64,000 nt of DNA from Litchfieldella qijiaojingensis (GCF_014651875.1 NZ_BMXS01000018.1:22877-86876); one strand, 5' to 3'. Positions 9,306 through 18,804 are shown, numbered from the stretch's first letter. Notes: a model not told the origin generated them from the sequence alone. Program-made: numbers and translations.

Positions 9306-9476
9306 CATACCCACGACCTGGCCTGCTCCTGGCGAGTCTCGGAAGTACTGAAGCTCGGCATCGTCGGCTTGAACGAAGATTTGATGGTGAAAACTTCCAG
9401 CCAATATGACTCGCCGTGGGTTGTGCCAGAAAAGGCCATCAATACGGAGTTTTATGCTTTCACCACCACCGATTAG
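9306..9476 (+). pseudogene. Probable aldehyde dehydrogenase C-terminal remnant
   Basis: The 464-bp gap between the reductase and the HAD gene has no intact gene. One plus frame reads HTHDLACSWRVSEVLKLG then IVGLNEDLM, close to the YARDLxRxWRVxEALEYGIVGxNEGL segment of GabD-type semialdehyde dehydrogenases. Similarity is lost after about 30 residues and the frame ends at a TAG at 9474. The expected next block (EVAPFGGVKESG) is absent. It looks like the scar of a deleted ALDH gene; the match is short, so moderate confidence. Confidence 0.45.
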
Positions 9477-9568
9477 GCATCATCTGCCTAGCCATGGATG
9501 ATCTAATCACCCATCGCGAAGTGTCATAACCACCCAGCAGCCCCATCACCTTATATAAGGATAATAAA

Positions 9569-10240
9569 ATGAGCGTATTTAGACCCAAATACATCACCTT
9601 CGACTGCTATGGCACCCTGACCAATTTCCAATTAGGCAAGATGACACGCGAGATCTTCGCCGACAGGATCCCCGAACCCGAGCGCATGGATCGCTTCGTA
9701 AGTGACTTCAGCGCCTATCGCTATGACGAAGTGCTTGGTGACTGGAAGCCCTATGTCGAGGTCCTCAAGTCGGCCCTCGTGCGTACCTGCAAGCGCTGGG
9801 GCATTGAATACGACGACGCCGAAGGCCAGAGCTATTACGACGCCGTACCTACCTGGGGGCCACACCCCGACGTCATCGAAGGCCTGTCGAAAATTGCCGG
9901 AAAGATCCCCTTGGTCATCTATTCCAACGCCATGAACGAGCAGATCGACTCCAACGTGGCCAAGCTCGAAGTACCATTTCACAAGGTCTTCACCGCCGAA
10001 ACCTTCAAGGCCTACAAGCCACGCCTGGCGGCCTTCGAGGCCATGATCGACACCCTCGACTGCGCCCCCGAGGAACTGTTGCACGTCTCCTCGAGCTTCC
10101 GCTACGACCTGATTCCGGCACATTTAATGGGCATCAAGAACAAGGCGTTCGTGGCCCGCAATCACGAACCTTACTGCCAGGGCTACGGTGCCACCGAGAT
10201 TCGCGATATCCGCGAGCTGCCGGCACTGGTCGGCCTCTGA
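9569..10240 (+). CDS. HAD-superfamily hydrolase, haloacid dehalogenase type II-like
   Basis: Cytosolic HAD hydrolase of 223 aa, the length of L-2-haloacid dehalogenases, which turn 2-halo acids into hydroxy acids. Motif I is FDCYGTLTNF with the nucleophile Asp, motif II is VIYSNAM, and the lysine is in AYKPRLAAFE. Where L-DEX enzymes have SSN-x2-D, this one reads VSSSFRYDL, so the Asn is replaced; dehalogenation is therefore not certain. It precedes a Tat-type peptide SBP operon by about 200 bp, so it may act on an imported compound. The start is ATG 9569 after AAGGATAATAAA. Confidence 0.85.
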   Translation: MSVFRPKYITFDCYGTLTNFQLGKMTREIFADRIPEPERMDRFVSDFSAYRYDEVLGDWKPYVEVLKSALVRTCKRWGIEYDDAEGQSYYDAVPTWGPHPDVIEGLSKIAGKIPLVIYSNAMNEQIDSNVAKLEVPFHKVFTAETFKAYKPRLAAFEAMIDTLDCAPEELLHVSSSFRYDLIPAHLMGIKNKAFVARNHEPYCQGYGATEIRDIRELPALVGL

Positions 10241-10254
10241 GCCCGGAATGTTGC

Positions 10255-10287
10255 CCGAGGCACAACGATTCAACGGCAATGCCTCGG
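10255..10287 (+). terminator. Possible terminator after the HAD gene
   Basis: Inverted repeat CCGAGGCA / TGCCTCGG with a 17-base loop, 15 bp after the HAD stop. There is no clear T-run, so it may be a weak terminator or an mRNA hairpin. Confidence 0.35.
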
Positions 10288-10448
10288 ATAGCGAAAAAGG
10301 GAGGGAATAGCTCCTATTCAGGAGCACTGGCATTGAGGACATGCCCCGGAGCTGGGATCGTCCGGCGTAGATAACTACTTGCCTAGCACGCTGCTCAATG
10401 TACCAGCCCTATAAGAAATTCAAACATCTGCTAGCTAGAGGAAGCGTC

Positions 10449-12092
10449 ATGACCAATAAAAAAAATCCCCCCAACATTCTGAGCGAGTCCGAGCAGAGTG
10501 CCCGGATCCATGAGGCCATGCGACGTGGAATGTCGCGACGCGATGCCTTGAAGACATTCGGCGTCGCGGGCCTGTTCGCTGCCAGCACCGGCGGACTGCT
10601 CGGCAGCAGCCTTGGCTATGCCAGTGAAGGCACCAGTGGGACACCCAAGCGCGGCGGACGTATCCGCGTCGCAGCGCATGCCGCCTCGACCTCCGATACG
10701 CTCGACCCGGCCAAGGGATCGACCGCAATCGACTACGCCCGTCATGAGATGTTCTACAACGGCTTGACCGAGTTCGACGAGCGACTCATACCGCAGCCAT
10801 CGCTGGCCGAGCATTTCGTAACCAGTGACGGCGGCACGACTTGGCTATTCACCTTACGCCGTGGGGTGACCTTCCACGATGGCAAACCGCTGAGTGCTGC
10901 CGACGTGGTGTTCTCCATCGCCCGCCACAAGGATCCAGACACCGGTTCCAAGGCGATGTCTCTCGCCACGCAGATCGCCGACGTCAAGGCATTGGGCAGC
11001 CAACAGGTGCAGATTACCCTCAATTCGCCCAACATCGAACTGCCGGCGATTCTCGCCGTGTCGCACATGAAGATCGTGCCGGAGGGGACCGTCGACTTCT
11101 CCAAGGGAATCGGCACCGGTCCCTTCCGTTGCCAGGAGTTCAGCCCGGGGGTGCGCTCGATAGGCGTACGCAACGACAACTACTGGCGGGAAGGACGTCC
11201 CTATCTCGACGAGATCGAGATGGTCGGCATCAGCGACGAGCCGTCACGGGTCAATGCGCTGCTCTCTGGCGATGTACAACTTATCAATGCAGTCTACGGC
11301 CGCTCCGCGGAGCGCATCGAACTCTCCACTGGTCATGCGGTCAAGTCGGTCAATTCAGGCAACTATACCGACCTGGTGATGCGTGTCGATCAGGAGCCGA
11401 CCAGCCGACCGGCGTTCGTGGAAGCCATGAAGTACCTCTTCGACCGCGAACAGATCAAATGGGCGGTGTTTCGCAATTACGCCGAAATCGCCAATGATCA
11501 CCCGATCGCACCAAGCAATCCCTACTTCTTCGCCGATCTTCCGCAACGCCCCTACGACCCGGATCGTGCCCGCCATCTGCTCAAGCAGGCTGGCGTAGAG
11601 GGCGCCCGACTGCCGGTCGTAGCTTCCCCGGCGGCCGATGGCTCCGAGGATATAGCGGTGTTGCTCCAGCAGTCGGCACAACAGGCGGGCCTGAATCTGA
11701 CGATCAACAGGGTGCCTTCCGATGGCTACTGGTCCAACCACTGGATGAAGCATCCGCTTGGTTTCGGCAATATCAATCCGCGTCCGACCGCCAATATCCT
11801 GCTCTCGCAGTTCTTCCAGTCCAGCGCACCGTGGAACGAATCGGGCTGGAAGAACGAACAGTTCGACCAACTGCTGACACTCTCCCGTGCGGAACCCGAC
11901 CAAGCGGTACGGAAGCAGATGTATGCCGACATGCAGACCCTGATCCACGAGCACTGCGGTATCGGCATTCCTGTGTTCATCAACACTATCGATGGCCGCG
12001 ACAAGCGACTCAAAGGCTACGACCGGACCATCCCGCTCGGTGGCTTCATGGGCTACACGTTCGCCGAGCACGTCTGGTGGGACGACGCTTGA
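10449..12092 (+). CDS. Peptide ABC transporter substrate-binding protein, Tat-exported
   Basis: SBP family 5 periplasmic binding protein, 547 aa. The N-terminus carries a twin-arginine signal (MSRRDALKTFGVAG...LFAASTGG) rather than a Sec signal. Family blocks: LAEHFVTSDGGTTWLFTLRRGVTFHDGKPLSAADV, GTGPFRCQEFSPG and IHEHCGIGIPVFINTIDGRDKRLKGY. The start ATG 10449 follows AGAGGAAGC; the frame is open further upstream. First gene of a rightward operon with two permeases and a fused ATPase. Ligand unknown. Confidence 0.93.
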   Translation: MTNKKNPPNILSESEQSARIHEAMRRGMSRRDALKTFGVAGLFAASTGGLLGSSLGYASEGTSGTPKRGGRIRVAAHAASTSDTLDPAKGSTAIDYARHEMFYNGLTEFDERLIPQPSLAEHFVTSDGGTTWLFTLRRGVTFHDGKPLSAADVVFSIARHKDPDTGSKAMSLATQIADVKALGSQQVQITLNSPNIELPAILAVSHMKIVPEGTVDFSKGIGTGPFRCQEFSPGVRSIGVRNDNYWREGRPYLDEIEMVGISDEPSRVNALLSGDVQLINAVYGRSAERIELSTGHAVKSVNSGNYTDLVMRVDQEPTSRPAFVEAMKYLFDREQIKWAVFRNYAEIANDHPIAPSNPYFFADLPQRPYDPDRARHLLKQAGVEGARLPVVASPAADGSEDIAVLLQQSAQQAGLNLTINRVPSDGYWSNHWMKHPLGFGNINPRPTANILLSQFFQSSAPWNESGWKNEQFDQLLTLSRAEPDQAVRKQMYADMQTLIHEHCGIGIPVFINTIDGRDKRLKGYDRTIPLGGFMGYTFAEHVWWDDA

Positions 12093-12189
12093 CCCTATCC
12101 GCGTGACGCTCGCGGGAGTCTCCCATTAGGATTTGCGGCCCGTCTCTTCGACGGGCTGCCGTCCTCGTACACAGAGTCGGAATCAGGTC

Positions 12190-13146
12190 ATGAACAACTC
12201 CATCTTCAAGATAGTGCTCGGTCGGCTGTCGTCGGGGGTATCGACCCTGCTGATCGTCTCACTGGTGATTTTCGCGATCACCGCGCTACTGCCCGGCGAC
12301 GCCGCGCAGCAGATCCTTGGCCAGTTCGCCACCCCCGAACAGGTCGCCGCACTACGCATCCAGCTCGGCCTCGATCAACCCGCACCGCTGCGTTACCTGA
12401 GTTGGCTGGGTGGTCTGCTGAGCGGCGATCTCGGCCAGTCGGTGAGCAATGCCATGCCGGTCAGCGAATTGATGGCGGGGCGCCTGCCCAATTCGCTGCT
12501 GTTGGCCGGCATCACCACTGTAATCGCGGTGCCAATCGCCCTACTGCTCGGCATCGCGTCGGCAATGTGCCGCGACCGCTTGCTCGATCGGATACTCAAC
12601 GTCTGCACCCTCTCCATGGTAGCGGTGCCCGAGTTCCTGGTCGCCACTCTGGCAGTGCTGATCTTTGCCGTGCACCTCGGCTGGTTGCCGGCACTCTCCT
12701 ATGTCTCGACCGTGGAAGGAGTCGGCGACTTCATCCGTATCTACGCGATGCCGGTGCTGACGCTGTGTGCCGTGCTGGTGGCACAGATGGCACGTATGAC
12801 CCGTGCAGCCATCATCAACCAACTCGATAGCCCCTACATCGAGATGGCCCGGCTCAAGGGCATCGGCCCATTGCGGCGGGTACTGAACCACGCATTACCC
12901 AATGCGCTGGGGCCGATCGCCAACGCGGTGGCCCTGAGCCTCTCCTATCTGCTCGGGGGCGTGATCATCGTCGAGACGATCTTCAACTATCCGGGAATCG
13001 CCGGTCTGATGGTCGATGCCGTTGCCAACCGCGACCTGGCTCTCGTACAGGCCTGCGCCATGCTGTTCTGTGCCGCCTACCTGGTGCTGGTGCTTATCGC
13101 CGACCTCTGCGCCATTCTCTCCAACCCGAGGCTGAGACACCAATGA
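12190..13146 (+). CDS. Peptide ABC transporter permease, DppB-like
   Basis: Inner-membrane permease of 318 aa. Seen: FAITALLPGDAAQQILG after the first span, LRIQLGLDQPAPLRYLSWLGGLLSGDLGQS, and the EAA loop ARLKGIGPLRRVLNHALPNALGPIA. Start ATG 12190 (MNNSIFKIVLGRL). Its stop overlaps the start of the next permease by four bases (ATGA), indicating translational coupling. Confidence 0.93.
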   Translation: MNNSIFKIVLGRLSSGVSTLLIVSLVIFAITALLPGDAAQQILGQFATPEQVAALRIQLGLDQPAPLRYLSWLGGLLSGDLGQSVSNAMPVSELMAGRLPNSLLLAGITTVIAVPIALLLGIASAMCRDRLLDRILNVCTLSMVAVPEFLVATLAVLIFAVHLGWLPALSYVSTVEGVGDFIRIYAMPVLTLCAVLVAQMARMTRAAIINQLDSPYIEMARLKGIGPLRRVLNHALPNALGPIANAVALSLSYLLGGVIIVETIFNYPGIAGLMVDAVANRDLALVQACAMLFCAAYLVLVLIADLCAILSNPRLRHQ

Positions 13147-14027
13147 ATAACTCCCTACTGGATTCACGGCGCCCGTCGTCAGAGCCGGAATCACGGGTTT
13201 CGGCCCCGCAGCGGCATGCCAAGCCGTTCAACCTGACACGCTGGGTCGGCGCAACGCTGGTCATCTTCTGGCTGTTGGTGGCAATTTTCGGCCCCATGCT
13301 GGCGCCCCATCCGGTCGGCGCCCTGGTCGCCGACAAGATATATTCCGGCGCCAGTGCCGCGTTCCCGCTGGGTACCGATTATCTCGGCCGCGACATGCTC
13401 AGCCGAATTCTCACCGGTGCTCGCTATACCGTGGGGTTGGCACTGATCGCGGCGCTACTCTCCAGCCTGATCGGAGCGAGCCTCGGCATGCTGGCGGCAC
13501 TCGCGCCACGTTGGCTCGATGAATCGGTGAGTCGACTCAATGACGCGCTGATCTCGATCCCCAGCAAGATGCTGGCGCTGGTGATGGTGTCCGCCTTTGG
13601 CGCTTCGATCCCACTGCTGATCCTGACCGCGGTGATCAGCTATGCACCCGGCGCTTTCCGCATCTCCCGCAGCCTCGCCGCCAACATCGCGACGTTGGAA
13701 TACGTGCAAGTTGCCCGTACCCGCGGCGAGGGCAAGCTCTACATTGCCGCCGTCGAGGTATTGCCCAACATGTTCCATCCGGTGCTCACCGACATGGGTA
13801 TGCGCTTCGTGTTCATCGTGCTGCTGCTCAGCGGCATGAGCTTCCTCGGCCTCGGCGTACAGCCACCGATGGCCGACCTGGGCTCACTGGTACGGGAAAA
13901 TATCGGTGGCCTGAGCCAAGGGGCGCTGGCGGTGATCGGTCCGGCACTCGCGATCGGCACTCTGACCATTGGAGCCAATCTGTTGATCGACAGCCTCTCC
14001 GCGAACCGCGGACAACAGGGAGAGTAA
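13143..14027 (+). CDS. Peptide ABC transporter permease, DppC-like
   Basis: Inner-membrane permease of 294 aa, partner of the preceding DppB-type protein. Shows LGTDYLGRDMLSRILTGARYTV, six predicted spans, and the EAA loop ARTRGEGKLYIAAVEVLPN. ATGA overlap with the upstream gene; the ATPase starts 4 bp after its stop. The three genes are clearly co-translated. Confidence 0.93.
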   Translation: MNNSLLDSRRPSSEPESRVSAPQRHAKPFNLTRWVGATLVIFWLLVAIFGPMLAPHPVGALVADKIYSGASAAFPLGTDYLGRDMLSRILTGARYTVGLALIAALLSSLIGASLGMLAALAPRWLDESVSRLNDALISIPSKMLALVMVSAFGASIPLLILTAVISYAPGAFRISRSLAANIATLEYVQVARTRGEGKLYIAAVEVLPNMFHPVLTDMGMRFVFIVLLLSGMSFLGLGVQPPMADLGSLVRENIGGLSQGALAVIGPALAIGTLTIGANLLIDSLSANRGQQGE

Positions 14028-14031
14028 CGAC

Positions 14032-15687
14032 ATGCTTGGAGAAAGCCTTGAAGTACGCGACTTGTGCGTTACCGCGATAACACCGGATGGCGATGAGATC
14101 GAAATCGTCAAGCAGGTGGGTTTTTCCATTGCCCAGGGAGAGGTACTGGCGCTGATCGGCGAGTCCGGCTCGGGCAAGACCACCATCGCGCTTTCGCTGC
14201 TGGGCTATGCCCGACGCGGCTGTCGTATTGCCGGTGGCAGTATACGGCTGGGCGATAGCAGCATTCTTGATCTGCCACCTGCGGCCCTGCGGAATTTGCG
14301 CGGTCATCGGGTTGCCTATATCGCACAAAGCGCCGCCGCTTCGTTCAATCCCTCTAAACGCTTGATGGATCAAGTGATCGAGGGAGCCTTGCGGCATGGG
14401 GTGATGTCTCGCCGTGAAGCGGAAGCGAAGGCGGTCGAACTGTTCCGCGAGCTCGCCCTGCCCGATCCCGAAGGGATAGGTTCACGCTATCCGCATCAGG
14501 TTTCCGGCGGGCAATTACAGCGCCTGATGGCCGCCATGGCCCTGATTACCGACCCGGCACTGGTCATCCTCGACGAGCCCACCACCGCGCTTGACGTGAC
14601 CACCCAGATTGAGGTGTTGCGTGCCTTCAAGCGGGTGGTACGAGAGCGTGGTACCACGGCCATCTACGTGTCCCACGACCTCGCCGTCGTGGCTCAGATG
14701 GCTGACCGGGTGCTGGTGCTCAATGGCGGTGAGACCCAGGAGCAAGGCGAGATCGAGCAGATCCTCGACCGCCCCAACCATCCCTATACCAAGAGCTTGC
14801 TCGAAGCGGCACGCCCCGAGCAGCAACTCTCACCGCCGCCGCTTGAAAGGGGTGACGAGTTGCTGAGAATCGACGACTTGCAGGTCGGTTACGGCACCCG
14901 TGACGCTCAGGGAATCCCCGCCAAGGTGGTACTCGACGACATCATGCTGCGCCTCGAGAGCGGTCAGGCACTGGGGGTGATCGGCGAATCGGGTTCCGGC
15001 AAGTCGACCCTGGCCATGGCCGTTGCCGGCCTGGCCGCCCACTCCCGGGGGGAAGTCGTGTTCAACGGTCAGGCGCTCTCAGCCACGCTACGCGGGCGGA
15101 CTCCCGATCAGTTTCGCCGCATTCAGATGGTCTTCCAGAGCGCCGACAATGCGCTCAATCCCGCGCATAGCATCGAACGGATTCTGACCCGTCCCTTGCG
15201 CACTTACTTCAAACTCGACGCAGAAGAGCGCCGTCGTCGGGTACGCGAGCTGATGGATCTGGTGAAATTGCCACACTCGCTGCTCAGCCGCCGTCCCGGG
15301 GAACTTTCCGGTGGCCAGAAACAGCGCGTCAACCTCGCGCGGGCGCTGGCGGCGAAGCCCGACCTGTTGCTCTGCGATGAAGTCACCTCGGCGCTCGACA
15401 CGGTGGTCGGTGCGGCGATCCTGGAGTTGTTGGTCGAGCTCAGGAGCAAACTCGGCGTTTCGTTGCTGTTCATCAGCCACGACATTTCGACGGTGCGCGC
15501 GTTATGTGACGACGTGATGGTGCTCTACAAGGGAGACTGTGTGGAGAGCGGCTCCTGCGCGTCGGTGATCTCCTCACCCCAACATCCCTACACCCAGAGG
15601 CTGATCGGCTCGGTACCAGAGCTGCGGCGTGGCTGGCTGGAATCACAGCCAAGTTTCGCTTCGCTCGAGCAAGATTGCGTAGCATAG
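14032..15687 (+). CDS. Fused dipeptide ABC transporter ATPase (DppD-DppF)
   Basis: Cytosolic ATPase of 551 aa with two complete nucleotide-binding domains in one chain, as in GsiA-type fused ATPases. Domain 1: Walker A GESGSGKTT, signature VSGGQLQRLMAAMA, Walker B LVILDEPTTALD, H-loop YVSHDLAVV. Domain 2: GESGSGKST, LSGGQKQRVNLARALA, LLLCDEVTSALD, FISHDIST. Each domain ends with the oligopeptide-type HPYTKSLLEA / HPYTQRLIGSVPEL tail. It powers the two permeases upstream. Last gene of the operon. Confidence 0.95.
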   Translation: MLGESLEVRDLCVTAITPDGDEIEIVKQVGFSIAQGEVLALIGESGSGKTTIALSLLGYARRGCRIAGGSIRLGDSSILDLPPAALRNLRGHRVAYIAQSAAASFNPSKRLMDQVIEGALRHGVMSRREAEAKAVELFRELALPDPEGIGSRYPHQVSGGQLQRLMAAMALITDPALVILDEPTTALDVTTQIEVLRAFKRVVRERGTTAIYVSHDLAVVAQMADRVLVLNGGETQEQGEIEQILDRPNHPYTKSLLEAARPEQQLSPPPLERGDELLRIDDLQVGYGTRDAQGIPAKVVLDDIMLRLESGQALGVIGESGSGKSTLAMAVAGLAAHSRGEVVFNGQALSATLRGRTPDQFRRIQMVFQSADNALNPAHSIERILTRPLRTYFKLDAEERRRRVRELMDLVKLPHSLLSRRPGELSGGQKQRVNLARALAAKPDLLLCDEVTSALDTVVGAAILELLVELRSKLGVSLLFISHDISTVRALCDDVMVLYKGDCVESGSCASVISSPQHPYTQRLIGSVPELRRGWLESQPSFASLEQDCVA

Positions 15688-15762
15688 CGACCGTTCCGTG
15701 CACGTTCGTGATAAGGCGCTGCGTAAGACGCGGGAATGATCCCCCCTTATCCCGATAGCAGC

Positions 15763-15792
15763 GATACCCTGATAGATGACGATCAGGGTATC
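15763..15792. terminator. Bidirectional terminator-like hairpin between convergent operons
   Basis: Perfect 11-bp inverted repeat GATACCCTGAT / ATCAGGGTATC with an 8-base loop, placed between the convergent fused-ATPase gene and the siderophore ATPase gene. No strong T-run on either side, so efficiency is uncertain, but location and stem argue for a shared terminator. Confidence 0.6.
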
Positions 15793-15801
15793 GTCGTAGC
15801 A

Positions 15802-16608
15802 CTACGCGCCTTGGGAACTCGATTCGGCAGCCAATCGGCTAAACGTCTCGCCCTTCGCCGCCACGCTGTCGACGATGACTTGCCCGAGCCCTCGCGAGCA
15901 TGGCTCTATACGTGCCTCGACGTGGTAAACCTCGCGCAAGAGAGCGGAAGTGATCACCTCGGATGAAGGACCGCAGGTGATCAGTTGGCCGTTGGCAATG
16001 ACCATGGCCTGATCGGCGAAGCGTAGCGCGTGATTGAGGTCATGCAGGGCGATCAGGACCACCATGTCGCGCAGGCAGGCAAGGCTGCGCATATGGGTCA
16101 GCACTTCCATTTGCCGCGATAGGTCGAGCGCCGATGTCGGCTCGTCCATCAGCAGGATATCCGGTTCTCTTACAAGCGACTGCGCCAGGCTTACGAGCTG
16201 CCTCTGGCCACCGGACAGCTCGCCAATGTTCTTGAAGGCGATAGCCGATATGCCGAGCGCGTCCATGGTCTCGTCGATGTGCTTGAGATCATCGTCACCA
16301 ACGGACCAGGACGAGCCTTGCTTGCGCGCGAGCAGGATCGATTCGTAGACGGTAAGCACCGAGTTGGCCGAGGTGTCCTGCGGCATGTAGCAGACGGCAT
16401 CTCGCTCCTGCTTCACCCCTTCGACATGCACCTGCCCCGGCCCTTGCAGCAGTCCGGCGATGCGCTTGAAGAGCGTCGACTTGCCCGCCGCATTGGGGCC
16501 GATCACGGCCACTACCTCGCCGCCCGTAAAGGCCGGTGTCGTCACGCCCTGAACCTGGAGTTTCCTGCCGTAAAACGCGCCAAGGTCGTCGAGCCGAAGG
16601 GTTACCAT
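15802..16608 (-). CDS. Iron-siderophore ABC transporter ATP-binding protein (FecE/FepC-like)
   Basis: Cytosolic ATPase of 268 aa for ferric-siderophore or related import. Walker A is GPNAAGKSTLF, signature LSGGQRQLVSLAQSL, Walker B ILLMDEPTSALD, H-loop IALHDLNHALRFAD, all typical of the FecE/BtuD/FhuC group. Its start overlaps the 3' end of the permease gene by 7 bp. Last gene of a leftward SBP-permease-ATPase operon. Confidence 0.93.
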   Translation of the reverse strand: MVTLRLDDLGAFYGRKLQVQGVTTPAFTGGEVVAVIGPNAAGKSTLFKRIAGLLQGPGQVHVEGVKQERDAVCYMPQDTSANSVLTVYESILLARKQGSSWSVGDDDLKHIDETMDALGISAIAFKNIGELSGGQRQLVSLAQSLVREPDILLMDEPTSALDLSRQMEVLTHMRSLACLRDMVVLIALHDLNHALRFADQAMVIANGQLITCGPSSEVITSALLREVYHVEARIEPCSRGLGQVIVDSVAAKGETFSRLAAESSSQGA

Positions 16609-17675
16609 GAGCGCCTCGTATTGGAGAGGATAAGGGAGATGAAGAAGGGAATGCCGATGAGCGATGTGACGACACCGATCGGAAAGATGGTTCCGGGCAC
16701 GAGGGCCTTGCTGAGCACGGAGCTGGCGGAAAGGATAAGTGCCCCGGACAGCGCGGAGGCTGGCAGGAAAAAGCGCTGATCCTCACCAATCAGCATGCGG
16801 GCGATATGAGGCCCCACGAGTCCGATAAAACCGATCGTGCCGACGAAGGCCACGGGTATAGCAGCCAGCAGACTCACCATCATCAGCGTTTCCAAGCGCA
16901 GTCGCGTAACCTTTACGCCGAAGCTTGCCGCCTTGTCCTCACCCAGCCTGAGCGCCGTCAGCGCCCAGGCGCGTCGTGCAAAGATGGGCAATACGACGAG
17001 CAGAGCAATCGTGGTGATGGCAAGCTTCGGCCAGGTCGCCTTGGTAAGGCTTCCCATCGTCCAGAAGACGACCGCGGCCAGGGCCTGCGAGGAAGCGAGG
17101 AACTGGACGAGCGCCAGCAGGGCATTGAAAGTGAATACCAACGCGATGCCGAGCAGCACGATGGTCTCGACCGTCACGCCACGCTTGATGCTTAGCAGAT
17201 GGATGAGAAACGCCGCCAGCATGGCCATGATGAAGGCGTTTATCGGCACTACGTAGGCGATTGCCGCGGGAATGATGGCCACACCGAAGGCCAGCGCCAA
17301 GGCCGCACCGAAACTCGCGGCAGCCGAAATGCCAAGCGTGAACGGGCTGGCGAGCGGGTTGTTGAGGATGGTCTGCATCTGTGCGCCCGCCACGCTGAGC
17401 GCCGCGCCGACGACCACGGCCATCAGCGCCACCGGCATGCGGATTTCCCACACCACGACGCGCACCTGCTGGCTCACACTGTCGGGAACGAGCAGCGCCC
17501 GCACGACCTCGTCGAGGCCATAACGGGCGGGACCGAGAGCGAGATCGACACACAGGCTGAAGATCAGCGCCAAGCCGAGCCCCAGCAGAATCAGTTGCCG
17601 CCGTCTGACCAGGGCGCGGTAGCGACTGCGTTCCACGCCTGTGGCCGATCCGGCGCTAGCCATGGGCTCACTCAT
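16602..17675 (-). CDS. Iron-siderophore ABC transporter permease (FecCD family)
   Basis: Inner-membrane permease of 357 aa in one chain with about nine to ten hydrophobic spans. Family blocks: RMPVALMAVVVGAALSVAGAQMQTILNNPLASPFTLGISAAASFGA and GTIGFIGLVGPHIARMLIGEDQRFFLPASALSGA, both characteristic of FecCD/BtuC permeases. Overlaps the SBP stop by 8 bp and the ATPase start by 7 bp. A single permease gene implies it works as a homodimer. Confidence 0.93.
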   Translation of the reverse strand: MSEPMASAGSATGVERSRYRALVRRRQLILLGLGLALIFSLCVDLALGPARYGLDEVVRALLVPDSVSQQVRVVVWEIRMPVALMAVVVGAALSVAGAQMQTILNNPLASPFTLGISAAASFGAALALAFGVAIIPAAIAYVVPINAFIMAMLAAFLIHLLSIKRGVTVETIVLLGIALVFTFNALLALVQFLASSQALAAVVFWTMGSLTKATWPKLAITTIALLVVLPIFARRAWALTALRLGEDKAASFGVKVTRLRLETLMMVSLLAAIPVAFVGTIGFIGLVGPHIARMLIGEDQRFFLPASALSGALILSASSVLSKALVPGTIFPIGVVTSLIGIPFFISLILSNTRRSW

Positions 17676-18804
17676 CGGTTAGCGAGACCCAATAGCCGGG
17701 CCGGTAGCTGACCGGGAGGAACCTTTCGTGCAGTTCGCGGAAGGTCGCCTCGGGATCGAGATCGGTGAAGAGCTCGGGATGCAGCCACTTCGCCATCTGC
17801 TGGATGGCAACGAACTGATAGGGACTGTTGTAGAACTGGTGCCAGATGGCGTGCATCTGCCCCGTCTCGACGGCCGCCACACCGGTCATCGCCGGCCGTT
17901 CGGTCAGCGCTTCGAGCTTGCGCAGCGCTTCTCCCTCGTCGCGGTCAGGACCGACGCCGACCCAGTTGCCGCCGGGTACATAAGCTTCCCAATAACCGCC
18001 GGTGACAATGATCTGGTCCGGGTTGGAGGCGATGATCTGCTCGGGGTTGAGCGTACCGAAGGTGCCGGGAATGATGTCCTTGGCAATGTTCTCCCCGCCG
18101 GCCATTTCGACGAACTTGCCGAAATTATCGTCGCCGAAGGTCATGCAGCAATCGTCCGAATAGCCCCCGGCGCGATCGATGAAGACGCTGGGACGCTCCG
18201 GATCCGCCTCTTCGATGACATCGGTGACACGACGGATCTGGGCAGCGCGCCAAGCGGAGAACTCTTCGGCCCTTTCCTCTTCACCAAACAGTTGGCCGAA
18301 AAGACGCATGCTCGGCTCGGTATTGGTGAAGGGATGCTCCCGAAAGTCGACATAGACCACGGGAATGTCGACGGCGGCGAGCTTCTCGATATATCGGGCG
18401 TCTTCCGTCGCCTGCTTCGACTCGATGTTCATGATCACCACATCGGGATCGAGGGCAACCGCCTGCTCCACGTCGAAGGTGCCGTCCTTGAAGCCACCGA
18501 AGGTCGGAATCTCCGCCATCTGTGGAAATTGCTCGAGATAGATGGCGTAGTTGTCGGGATCGGCCTGGCTAAAATCCTCACGCCAACCGACCACGCGTTC
18601 AAAGGGGTTGGCCGTGTCGAGCGCAGCCACGAGATAGATCTGCCGCCCTTCCCCCAGAATGACCCGTTGCACTGGAACATTCACCTCGACCTGTCGGCCA
18701 GCGACATCGGTCACCGTGACGGTCTCTGCCTGCGCGTGAAGAGTCGGAGACAAGACAGCAAGAAAGACGATTGCGGCACATGCCGCAAGCTTGCGGAGAT
18801 TCAT
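17668..18804 (-). CDS. Iron-siderophore ABC transporter substrate-binding protein
   Basis: Periplasmic cluster-A binding protein of 378 aa, longer than FepB/FhuD (about 300-320). Sec signal at residues 1-26 (ACAAIVFLAVLSPTLHAQA). Blocks: VTVTDVAGRQVEVNVPVQRVIL and DPDVVIMNIESKQATEDARYIEKLAAVDIPVVYVD, typical of the TroA/FecB superfamily. Contains a CC pair in DDCCMTFGDD. First gene of the leftward operon; a possible Fur box lies about 45-60 bp upstream. Ferric siderophore is the best guess for the ligand, cobalamin or haem the alternatives. Confidence 0.9.
   Translation of the reverse strand: MNLRKLAACAAIVFLAVLSPTLHAQAETVTVTDVAGRQVEVNVPVQRVILGEGRQIYLVAALDTANPFERVVGWREDFSQADPDNYAIYLEQFPQMAEIPTFGGFKDGTFDVEQAVALDPDVVIMNIESKQATEDARYIEKLAAVDIPVVYVDFREHPFTNTEPSMRLFGQLFGEEERAEEFSAWRAAQIRRVTDVIEEADPERPSVFIDRAGGYSDDCCMTFGDDNFGKFVEMAGGENIAKDIIPGTFGTLNPEQIIASNPDQIIVTGGYWEAYVPGGNWVGVGPDRDEGEALRKLEALTERPAMTGVAAVETGQMHAIWHQFYNSPYQFVAIQQMAKWLHPELFTDLDPEATFRELHERFLPVSYRPGYWVSLTDE

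Noticed and set aside
9191..9442. 83-codon minus-strand frame in the reductase-HAD gap
   Set aside because: No family resemblance and it is antisense to the ALDH-like fragment, which has a recognisable motif.
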